From Maniola hyperantus (taxonomy: Eukaryota > Arthropoda > Insecta > Lepidoptera > Nymphalidae), in assembly GCF_902806685.2 (NCBI RefSeq), contig NC_048538.1, forward strand, positions 9,858,001 through 9,922,000: DNA of 64,000 nt. The letters run 5' to 3'. This document shows positions 47,081-56,849 of this stretch, in pieces (within the stretch, counting starts at the first letter, position 1; every line of letters starts with the position of its first letter). Position numbers and translations under genes: made by a program. Under the pieces are notes generated by a model. It was not told the DNA's origin. It was given only the letters and a program-made list of their open reading frames with translations, and did not search any database.

Positions 47081-47844
47081 GTCTCCTACAAAAGTTAACT
47101 ATGGATCAAAGTTAAATATTTTACCACTAAATACCAGCGAAGTATTAGACCAGCTAACATCTACTTACTTTTGTCTAGATTGCACAACAAAAAAGTTAGT
47201 CTCGTTGAGTATTTTAATCGATCTTAATGTCTTTGTATCAGTACACAACAGGCAACAGCCAACACACACAAACGTGTAGATGTGTATCCGCTACACAGCT
47301 CCGTTTGTGTGAGTTCTATTGCCAACTAATACGATCGCCTGGGAGTTTTATTTTAGTTTGTGAAGTGACTGGTCCATCTTTATATCTTCCTATTTCCTAT
47401 TGATCATTGATGAACAGTGACATTGTCAATAATAATTATTATCATATCATAAATAGTTTTGTAATACATTTAGTGTAGAAGGTGTAACGTTGACAAAATA
47501 AATAATTATTGTTATTATTTCATCAATCGGCTTAGTTGTTGCTAACCTTACTCATCCGATAAGTGACCTCTGTTAATCAATTAAAATCTAGACTAGATTA
47601 CGAATCTTGGGTTTAAGCCAAGAGTAATATGTTAATCGGGTATTATGAATACGCTTTCGGCATCACACAAGCGTTGGCGAATTTTATGTCAGCGTCCTGT
47701 TGCCAGTGCTCGTGTACAAATCGGCGGAATGTATTTTATCATCAGTATTTTGAGGCGGATTGGGGAGCAAGTCTTGTGAGTGCCTGCTTCGGGCCGATGA
47801 CGTGTTAAGGCTCGACTGAGCGCTAAGCGTTGCGTGGTGTGCAG

Positions 47845-47972
47845 GAACATCCTGGTGGTGCAGAGCGAGCACGAGCGGCAGGAGTCGTGGGAGGCGATCG
47901 GAGCGCGGCTCATCCGTCGGCTGTCTATGCGGCCCACGGCTGAGGAGCTCGTCGAGAGAAATATTCTTAAAA
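47845..47972 (+). CDS. Phactr: PHACTR exon: end of RPEL2 and RPEL3
   Basis: Acceptor gtgtgcag at 47837-47844 and donor aaaa|gtaagt at 47973; phase 2 in and phase 1 out. It encodes RNILVVQSEHERQESWEAIG, then ARLIRRLSMRPTAEELVERN and ILK. It completes RPEL2 (NIL) and carries RPEL3, with RPTAEEL and the conserved isoleucine-leucine. An antisense frame here is a by-product. Confidence 0.96.
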
Positions 47973-48506
47973 GTAAGTTTTTTAATTCACCACCAAAATT
48001 GCGTTGCGTTCAAATTAGCCGCACTATGCAATACCACTGTAATGAACATAATAATATAATTTACAAATAGGCCGGAAGACGTATACCTACAAAATGACAG
48101 TCTGTTATTTTCTGTGCCGATTTGAAGCGCCCCACCGAGCGTATCGGGAATTAAAATTGACACTATGTGAAATGGTCTTGGTGTTGACACTATCAACTAT
48201 GTTGGTTGATGGTCTCATCACTAATATTTCCGAGTACGCTCACATGTTACTCACACCTATTTGGCGTTCATCAAAATCAAGTTGCTTCCAAAACAGGTAG
48301 TTAATCGCAGATCCAGCCTATGTTAATAGAGGTCAATGAATATTACACAAATAATTACAACACAACTAGTACAAAATTTGAAACCATTTTATTAAATTAA
48401 ATAGATGAAATACGACTCAGAAATTGTTTCATTTCCCGCTATGTTTCGTCAACCAAATCAAGAGCCGTAACCCGAAAAATAATTCAAACGTATTTCAATT
48501 TTGCAG

Positions 48507-48646
48507 GCCAGTCCCCGGCGGAAGAAAAGAAACAAAAAGAGGAAAAGAAACGGTACCTACTACGCAAACTTAGTTTTCGGCCTACGGTCGATGAACTTAA
48601 GGAAAAGAAAATTATTAGATTCAGCGACTACATTGAAGTCACACAG
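48507..48646 (+). CDS. Phactr: PHACTR exon: RPEL4 and the RVxF-type PP1 docking motif
   Basis: Acceptor attttgcag at 48498-48506 and donor acacag|gtatga at 48647; phase 1 in and phase 0 out. The peptide is SQSPAEEKKQKEEKKRYLLR, then KLSFRPTVDELKEKKIIRFS and DYIEVTQ. RPTVDEL is RPEL4. IIRF followed by SDYIEV is the RVxF and phi-phi part of the PHACTR PP1-docking segment, as in vertebrate PHACTR1 (LIRF...YVEV). Actin and PP1 compete for this overlap in the family (established for PHACTR1). Confidence 0.97.
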
Positions 48647-48986
48647 GTATGACAATAATTAAAATCTCTACTTAATTTTACTTTATGGCGGAATTACATT
48701 TGGTTCATCAGTCGTCACCCGTAATCTTGTGCCTATTGACTTTGATAAAGGTTTTTGAACTGAACGTAAACAAATGATGTTATGAGGCCCTCCTGCCTTT
48801 TAGAGAGAGAGTGATTTTATTGTTGAAAATGAGAGATTATATTATCGTAAGAAACTAACCTAGGAAAGGATTTTTAGAAATTGTAACGGAATTTTTAAAC
48901 GAATAAATCACGCTGACGAAGACACGGACATTAGCAGTTAGTTTCATAGTATATATTTGTTTATAGGCAAGACTGTTTGTTTGCAG

Positions 48987-49123
48987 GCGCATGACTACGA
49001 CCGGCGCGCGGACAAGCCGTGGACCCGGCTGACGCCGCGCGACAAGGCCGCCATCCGCCGCGAGCTCAACGAGTTCAAGAGCTCCGAGATGGCGGTGCAC
49101 GAGGACAGCAAGCACCTCACCAG
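48987..49123 (+). CDS. Phactr: PHACTR exon: PP1-binding C-terminal domain (copy 1 of the array, family-like)
   Basis: Acceptor gtttgtttgcag, ending at 48986; donor caccag|gtatgt at 49124; phase 0 in, phase 2 out. The peptide is AHDYDRRADKPWTRLTPRDK, then AAIRRELNEFKSSEMAVHED and SKHLTR. It continues into FHRP-stop at 54646. The RR-ADKPW segment supplies the arginine and tryptophan contacts of the RVxF-phi-phi-R-W string that PHACTR1 uses on PP1. The rest forms the composite surface that selects substrates. This copy keeps D (third residue), RR and D of RADK, while all downstream copies have changed them. It is therefore the best candidate for the constitutively used exon. Confidence 0.95.
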
Positions 49124-52100
49124 GTATGTGCTCAGGAACTGCTTGTAGGCGCACCACTACGACCGGTGCGCGAACAAGTCGTGGACCCGGCTGACGCCGC
49201 GCGACAAGGCCGCCATCCGCCGCGAGCTCAACGAGTTCAAGAGCTCCGAGATGGCGGTGCACGAGGACAGCAAGCACCTCACCAGGTATGTGCTCAGGAA
49301 CTGCTTGTAGGCGCACCACTACGACCGGTGCGCGAACAAGCCGTGGACCCGGCTGACGCCGCGCGACAAAGCCGCCATCCGCCGCGAGCTCAACGAGTTC
49401 AAGAGCTCCGAGATGGCGGTGCACGAGGACAGCAAGCACCTCACCAGGTATGTGCTCAGGAACTGCTTGTAGGCGCACCACTACGACCGGTGCGCGAACA
49501 AGTCGTGGACCCGGCTGACGCCGCGCGACAAGGCCGCCATCCGCCGCGAGCTCAACGAGTTCAAGAGCTCCGAGATGGCGGTGCACGAGGACAGCAAGCA
49601 CCTCACCAGGTATGTGCTCAGGAACTGCTTGCAGGCGCACCACTACGACCGGTGCGCGAACAAGCCGTGGACCCGGCTGACGCCGCGCGACAAGGCCGCC
49701 ATCCGCCGCGAGCTCAACGAGTTCAAGAGCTCCGAGATGGCGGTGCACGAGGACAGCAAGCACCTCACCAGGTATGTGCTCAGGAACTGCTTGTAGGCGC
49801 ACCACTACGACCGGTGCGCGAACAAGTCGTGGACCCGGCTGACGCCGCGCGACAAGGCCGCCATCCGCCGCGAGCTCAACGAGTTCAAGAGCTCCGAGAT
49901 GGCGGTGCACGAGGACAGCAAGCACCTCACCAGGTATGTGCTCAGGAACTGCTTGTAGGCGCACCACTACGACCGGTGCGCGAACAAGCCGTGGACCCGG
50001 CTGACGCCGCGCGACAAGGCCGCCATCCGCCGCGAGCTCAACGAGTTCAAGAGCTCCGAGATGGCGGTGCACGAGGACAGCAAGCACCTCACCAGGTATG
50101 TGCTCAGGAACTGCTTGTAGGCGCACCACTACGACCGGTGCGCGAACAAGTCGTGGACCCGGCTGACGCCGCGCGACAAGGCCGCCATCCGCCGCGAGCT
50201 CAACGAGTTCAAGAGCTCCGAGATGGCGGTGCACGAGGACAGCAAGCACCTCACCAGGTATGTGCTCAGGAACTGCTTGTAGGCGCACCACTACGACCGG
50301 TGCGCGAACAAGCCGTGGACCCGGCTGACGCCGCGCGACAAGGCCGCCATCCGCCGCGAGCTCAACGAGTTCAAGAGCTCCGAGATGGCGGTGCACGAGG
50401 ACAGCAAGCACCTCACCAGGTATGTGCTCAGGAACTGCTTGTAGGCGCACCACTACGACCGGTGCGCGAACAAGCCGTGGACCCGGCTGACGCCGCGCGA
50501 CAAGGCCGCCATCCGCCGCGAGCTCAACGAGTTCAAGAGCTCCGAGATGGCGGTGCACGAGGACAGCAAGCACCTCACCAGGTATGTGCTCAGGAACTGC
50601 TTGTAGGCGCACAACTACGACCGGTGCGCGAACAAGCCGTGGACCCGGCTGACGCCGCGCGACAAGGCCGCCATCCGCCGCGAGCTCAACGAGTTCAAGA
50701 GCTCCGAGATGGCGGTGCACGAGGACAGCAAGCACCTCACCAGGTATGTGCTCAGGAACTGCTTGTAGGCGCACCACTACGACCGGCGCGCGAACAAGCC
50801 GTGGACCCGGCTGACGCCGCGCGACAAGGCCGCCATCCGCCGCGAGCTCAACGAGTTCAAGAGCTCCGAGATGGCGGTGCACGAGGACAGCAAGCACCTC
50901 ACCAGGTATGTGCTCAGGAACTGCTTGTAGGCGCACCACTACGACCGGTGCGCGAACAAGTCGTGGACCCGGCTGACGCCGCGCGACAAGGCCGCCATCC
51001 GCCGCGAGCTCAACGAGTTCAAGAGCTCCGAGATGGCGGTGCACGAGGACAGCAAGCACCTCACCAGGTATGTGCTCAGGAACTGCTTGTAGGCGCACCA
51101 CTACGACCGGTGCGCGAACAAGCCGTGGACCCGGCTGACGCCGCGCGACAAGGCCGCCATCCGCCGCGAGCTCAACGAGTTCAAGAGCTCCGAGATGGCG
51201 GTGCACGAGGACAGCAAGCACCTCACCAGGTATGTGCTCAGGAACTGCTTGTAGGCGCACCACTACGACCGGTGCGCGAACAAGCCGTGGACCCGGCTGA
51301 CGCCGCGCGACAAGGCCGCCATCCGCCGCGAGCTCAACGAGTTCAAGAGCTCCGAGATGGCGGTGCACGAGGACAGCAAGCACCTCACCAGGTATGTGCT
51401 CAGGAACTGCTTGTAGGCGCACAACTACGACCGGTGCGCGAACAAGCCGTGGACCCGGCTGACGCCGCGCGACAAGGCCGCCATCCGCCGCGAGCTCAAC
51501 GAGTTCAAGAGCTCCGAGATGGCGGTGCACGAGGACAGCAAGCACCTCACCAGGTATGTGCTCAGGAACTGCTTGTAGGCGCACCACTACGACCGGTGCG
51601 CGAACAAGCCGTGGACCCGGCTGACGCCGCGCGACAAGGCCGCCATCCGCCGCGAGCTCAACGAGTTCAAGAGCTCCGAGATGGCGGTGCACGAGGACAG
51701 CAAGCACCTCACCAGGTATGTGCTCAGGAACTGCTTGTAGGCGTACCACTACGACCGGTGCGCGAACAAGTCGTGGACCCGGCTGACGCCGCGCGACAAG
51801 GCCGCCATCCGCCGCGAGCTCAACGAGTTCAAGAGCTCCGAGATGGCGGTGCACGAGGACAGCAAGCACCTCACCAGGTATGTGCTCAGGAACTGCTTGT
51901 AGGCGCACCACTACGACCGGTGCGCGAACAAGTCGTGGACCCGGCTGACGCCGCGCGACAAGGCCGCCATCCGCCGCGAGCTCAACGAGTTCAAGAGCTC
52001 CGAGATGGCGGTGCACGAGGACAGCAAGCACCTCACCAGGTATGTGCTCAGGAACTGCTTGTAGGCGCACCACTACGACCGGTGCGCGAACAAGCCGTGG

Positions 52101-54276
52101 ACCCGGCTGACGCCGCGCGACAAGGCCGCCATCCGCCGCGAGCTCAACGAGTTCAAGAGCTCCGAGATGGCGGTGCACGAGGACAGCAAGCACCTCACCA
52201 GGTATGTGCTCAGGAACTGCTTGTAGGCGCACCACTACGACCGGTGCGCGAACAAGTCGTGGACCCGGCTGACGCCGCGCGACAAGGCCGCCATCCGCCG
52301 CGAGCTCAACGAGTTCAAGAGCTCCGAGATGGCGGTGCACGAGGACAGCAAGCACCTCACCAGGTATGTGCTCAGGAACTGCTTGTAGGCGCACCACTAC
52401 GACCGGTGCGCGAACAAGCCGTGGACCCGGCTGACGCCGCGCGACAAGGCCGCCATCCGCCGCGAGCTCAACGAGTTCAAGAGCTCCGAGATGGCGGTGC
52501 ACGAGGACAGCAAGCACCTCACCAGGTATGTGCTCAGGAACTGCTTGTAGGCGCACCACTACGACCGGTGCGCGAACAAGCCGTGGACCCGGCTGACGCC
52601 GCGCGACAAGGCCGCCATCCGCCGCGAGCTCAACGAGTTCAAGAGCTCCGAGATGGCGGTGCACAAGGACAGCAAGCACCTCACCAGGTATGTGCTCAGG
52701 AACTGCTTGTAGGCGCACAACTACGACCGGTGCGCGAACAAGCCGTGGACCCGGCTGACGCCGCGCGACAAGGCCGCCATCCGCCGCGAGCTCAACGAGT
52801 TCAAGAGCTCCGAGATGGCGGTGCACGAGGACAGCAAGCACCTCACCAGGTATGTGCTCAGGAACTGCTTGTAGGCGCACCACTACGACCGGTGCGCGAA
52901 CAAGCCGTGGACCCGGCTGACGCCGCGCGACAAGGCCGCCATCCGCCGCGAGCTCAACGAGTTCAAGAGCTCCGAGATGGCGGTGCACGAGGACAGCAAG
53001 CACCTCACCAGGTATGTGCTCAGGAACTGCTTGTAGGCGCACCACTACGACCGGTGCGCGAACAAGTCGTGGACCCGGCTGACGCCGCGCGACAAGGCCG
53101 CCATCCGCCGCGAGCTCAACGAGTTCAAGAGCTCCGAGATGGCGGTGCACGAGGACAGCAAGCACCTCACCAGGTATGTGCTCAGGAACTGCTTGTAGGC
53201 GCACCACTACGACCGGTGCGCGAACAAGCCGTGGACCCGGCTGACGCCGCGCGACAAGGCCGCCATCCGCCGCGAGCTCAACGAGTTCAAGAGCTCCGAG
53301 ATGGCGGTGCACGAGGACAGCAAGCACCTCACCAGGTATGTGCTCAGGAACTGCTTGTAGGCGCACCACTACGACCGGTGCGCGAACAAGCCGTGGACCC
53401 GGCTGACGCCGCGCGACAAGGCCGCCATCCGCCGCGAGCTCAACGAGTTCAAGAGCTCCGAGATGGCGGTGCACGAGGACAGCAAGCACCTCACCAGGTA
53501 TGTGCTAAGGAACTGCTTGTAGGCGCACAACTACGACCGGTGCGCGAACAAGCCGTGGACCCGGCTGACGCCGCGCGACAAGGCCGCCATCCGCCGCGAG
53601 CTCAACGAGTTCAAGAGCTCCGAGATGGCGGTGCACGAGGACAGCAAGCACCTCACCAGGTATGTGCTCAGGAACTGCTTGTAGGCGCACCACTACGACC
53701 GGTGCGCGAACAAGCCGTGGACCCGGCTGACGCCGCGCGACAAGGCCGCCATCCGCCGCGAGTTCAACGAGTTCAAGAGCTCCGAGATGGCGGTGCACGA
53801 GGACAGCAAGCACCTCACCAGGTATGTGCTCAGGAACTGCTTGTAGGCGCACCACTACGACCGGTGCGCGAACAAGTCGTGGACCCGGCTGACGCCGCGC
53901 GACAAGGCCGCCATCCGCCGCGAGCTCAACGAGTTCAAGAGCTCCGAGATGGCGGTGCACGAGGACAGCAAGCACCTCACCAGGTATGTGCTCAGGAACT
54001 GCTTGTAGGCGCACCACTACGACCGGTGCGCGAACAAGCCGTGGACCCGGCTGACGCCGCGCGACAAGGCCGCCATCCGCCGCGAGCTCAACGAGTTCAA
54101 GAGCTCCGAGATGGCGGTGCTCGAGGACAGGCAAGCACCTCACCAGGTATGTGCTCAGGAACTGCTTGTAGGCGCACCACTACGACCGGTGCGCGAACAA
54201 GCCGTGGACCCGGTTGACGCCGCGCGACTAGGCCGCCATCCGCCGCGAGCTCAACGAGTTCAAAAGCTCCGAGATG
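49124..54276 (+). repeat. Phactr: Tandem array of 32 further copies of the PHACTR PP1-domain exon (162-bp unit)
   Basis: After copy 1, the exon recurs head to tail with a fixed 162-bp period. Each unit is a 137-nt exon image plus the 25-bp spacer gtatgtgctcaggaactgct|tgtag. Unit starts are 49149, 49311, and so on every 162 bp to 54009; the last begins at 54172 and is cut off at 54276. Each full unit keeps an acceptor (ttgtag|gcg) and a donor (caccag|gtatgt). Copies 2-33 share AHHYDRCANK in place of AHDYDRRADK. The exception is copy 12, which has the R back; four copies (11, 16, 24, 29) also read AHNYD. P or S alternates before the W. Interior copies are over 98% identical. Copy 32 has a 1-bp insertion; copy 33 has a stop and no donor. 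Each spacer has an in-frame TAG, except the one after copy 4. Whether copies are used as exons is unknown. Confidence 0.97.
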
Positions 54277-54645
54277 TTTTAGAATGACTCATGAACTCAA
54301 GAGTACCTATTGATCACCCATCCATAAGTACTCTTTTAGTAATAGCTGTACGAACAAGAACATCACAGAATGCAATTTTCTGAAATTCCAGGTGTTTCAA
54401 AATTTTGTAGAAAATACTACAATATTTCAGAATGTTGTCGAAAGTTTCATATACAAGAAGTGACTGACCAATTAACGTAAGGCTCAAACCACTGGGTCTA
54501 GAAACCTAGGATTTTGCATGTAGGTTATCTCAACGTAGACTTCTACTAAGAAAGCATTTTCAGAAATTTCACCTCAGCAAAGTTGGGACGGGTTGCAGCT
54601 TTTGTTTAAACCGAGCGTAGCTGATACGTGTCCGTGTGTGCGCAG

Positions 54646-54661
54646 GTTCCATCGACCATGA
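54646..54661 (+). CDS. Phactr: PHACTR last coding exon (FHRP-stop)
   Basis: Acceptor gtgtgcgcag at 54636-54645. The single leading G completes the arginine split by the donor of the previous exon (AG+G). TTC CAT CGA CCA TGA then gives FHRP and the stop at 54659-54661. The conserved ...HLTRFHRP C-terminus of PHACTR proteins confirms both the acceptor and the phase. Any one array copy with an intact donor (copies 1-31) would splice to this exon in the same phase. Confidence 0.93.
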
Positions 54662-55335
54662 CGGCTGTGCCTTAGCCCCGGAGCGAGGAGCGCGCGGCGC
54701 CGCGGCTGAGCGCGAGCCGGAGCGCCGTCACCTGTGATTTAACGTATTTATATTGACTTCTTCCGGCCCTCGGAAGATTTGTATGCAATAACTTACCAGA
54801 ACGCAGCGGTAAAGTGTTGATTATTCTAAACTCACGTTGACTGCCGTTTTGGTGTTACGACTTGTGAACGCGAACCGTGTGTGCAATTTTGTTTTTAATA
54901 TTTTACCCACTGTCATTTTAGTATATTTTTTCGAGTACAATATTTTTATTGTGGTTATAGTAACGATTTATAATTAGTTGACGTATCCTAAGCATACCTA
55001 TACATTCTTTGAATTGACCTTCGAGAAAGGTTAGTGATACTGATTATTGTGGTCGAGATTGAGTTTATGAAGCTCGATGAGAATTAAGAGTTATTTTGAA
55101 ATGTGAGACGTACCCCGTTTAGAAATTATGTAGATTTGTGATTATTTCTTAAATCGCTAGCCTTAATCTGGTAGTCGTTAAGCTATATTTTGTCGTATTT
55201 ATTTCTTGCAGTTGTTTTTGGTCACAATTTGTATTTTATACTTTGAATTTTATCGGTATGTAGTGGTTATAGAGAGCGAGCTTCTAATTCTTGTTGGATT
55301 AATTAGGTACAATAAAAATGCAATCTTTGATCGCT
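54662..55335 (+). other. Phactr: PHACTR 3' UTR
   Basis: Follows the stop codon. It starts GC-rich (gcgcgcggcgccgcggctga) and then becomes AT-rich. The end is set by the polyadenylation signal at 55311. No other reading frame is supported. Confidence 0.6.
55311..55316 (+). terminator. Probable polyadenylation signal AATAAA
   Basis: AATAAA about 650 nt after the stop, followed within about 30 nt by T/GT-rich sequence (cattttattgtgtat). First canonical hexamer after the stop that I noticed. Confidence 0.55.
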
Positions 55336-55399
55336 AAAGTACATTTTATTGTGTATATCATTTTAAAATTTAAATGCTATGTCCACTTTGACGTTTAGC

Positions 55400-56050
55400 T
55401 TCCCTTGTGCGGAGATACTGCCACAGATTTTCATATATATGTTTGTAGAGTACTTTGTAGTTGTTTGGAATTCTGTGAGGTTGAATTAATTAAGTATTTT
55501 GAATTTAATCAAGAACTTGGTATGAATACCTCCGAGCAACACGTTTGCACTCTTGGCAGGATAGTTAAAGGAACAATATTTTATTTCTATGGGGTAAAAT
55601 TCTCATAAAACATTTTTTATGTTTTATACTAGATAGGAACTAACACTTCACAAGTTACACTTTACTATGATAACATATTCCTATTTTATTAGCACTAAAA
55701 TTAACGTAAACTGAATAACTTAAATCTTTATAAAAAGTTGTTAAAAGGGTATAAATACTTAGTTAAGACAAGTACATTACAAATTGACTTATTTTGGTAG
55801 TTCTAAAGACTCGATCTAAAAATATGCAATAGTGGGTTGTTTGATAATGGAAATTAATTTCAGAATGAGAAATAAATCTGGAAATATAATATAATATTAT
55901 TATTTAAATATTTAAAGAGCTGTTTGGAAATTAACAGATTCGGATTCATCATTAGTACAGGGAAGTTGTAACTTAAATTATTAAGTTATTATGAAACGGT
56001 AATCGAGTTGGCCAATACTATCAAATATATATCAACTGTACAGATTTTGT
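55400..56050. other. Intergenic, nothing supported
   Basis: AT-rich sequence with one unsupported 67-codon frame (55405-55608). No domain or repeat recognised. Confidence 0.5.
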
Positions 56051-56064
56051 ACCTTTTTATTTTC

Positions 56065-56245
56065 AACTAGCTTTTGCCGACGACTTCATCCGCGGTACTA
56101 TGTAACTTATAGCCCGTGTTACTTCTGGATAACGTAGCTTCCTAATTAAAGAATTATCAAAATTGGTCCAGTTGTTTCAAAGTTCGTCGATTACAAACAA
56201 CTAACTGAACAAACAACACAAATCTTTCCTCTTTATAATATTGCA
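56065..56245 (+). repeat. Dispersed repeat fragment
   Basis: 'aactagcttttgccgacgac', 'cttcctaattaaagaattat', 'ccagttgtttcaaagttcg' and 'aatctttcctctttataata', as in the fragments at 21000 and 39140. Confidence 0.6.
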
Positions 56246-56444
56246 ATCCTGGTAACGGGCCGCTATTTTTGAAGCATGCTGTTAGATGCTAAGGGTACGT
56301 AAATCCCGCACTAATATCTCCACACTCATAATGTGCCACACACAAGCGTACAAAATTTGTATTCACTTTTAAAAATAATATAACTGCATAGACAAAGCTG
56401 TCTATCTAAAGTTTTATAGTATCTTTGATTTCCAAATCTATATA

Positions 56445-56805
56445 TATAAAAGGAAAAGCTGACTGACTGACTGACTGATCTATCAACGCACAGCTCAAAC
56501 TACTGGACGGATCAGGCTGAAATTCGGCATGCATATAGCTATTATAACGTAGGCGTCCGCTTGGAAAGGATGTTTCCAAATTCAACCCCTAAAGGGGTAA
56601 AATAAGGGTTTGAAGTTTGTTTGAAAGTCTGTCAGTTTTGATGTGTCGATAAAGAAGTTTTGTAGTTATTTTTGCAATTAGCAGTATATGACATATTTTA
56701 TTAAGCTTATGTTAAAATCTCATAGTTAAAAATCAAACCTAAGGGTGTAAAATAGGGGTTTAAAATTTGTGTAGTCCACGCGGACGAAGTCGCGGGCATA
56801 AGCTA
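56445..56805 (+). repeat. Dispersed repeat with (GACT)n start and an insertion
   Basis: 'aaaaggaaaagctgactgac', 'gatctatcaacgcacagctc', 'actggacggatcaggctgaa' and 'cgcggacgaagtcgcgggca'. About 120 bp near 56615-56735 interrupts the family order: 'ggggttt...' occurs twice, before and after. Confidence 0.75.
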
Positions 56806-56849
56806 GTGTTTCAATATGATGAATATAATGTCGTGCAGTTAAGTAATAA

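Noticed and set aside
48855..53489. A 1,544-codon open frame on the minus strand (and a 212-codon one at 53505-54143)
   Set aside because: Same cause: an antisense frame of the repeated exon with identical 54-residue units. No start context, no splice logic, and it ends where the array variants change.
49019..54217. A 1,732-codon open frame on the + strand over the exon array
   Set aside because: It is a shadow frame. The 162-bp unit is divisible by three, so a chance open frame in one unit stays open through all units. The genuine PHACTR frame differs and has a TAG in each spacer.
48987..54276. CRISPR-like array
   Set aside because: Regular spacing, but units are near-identical over their full length with no unique spacers, and the genome is animal.
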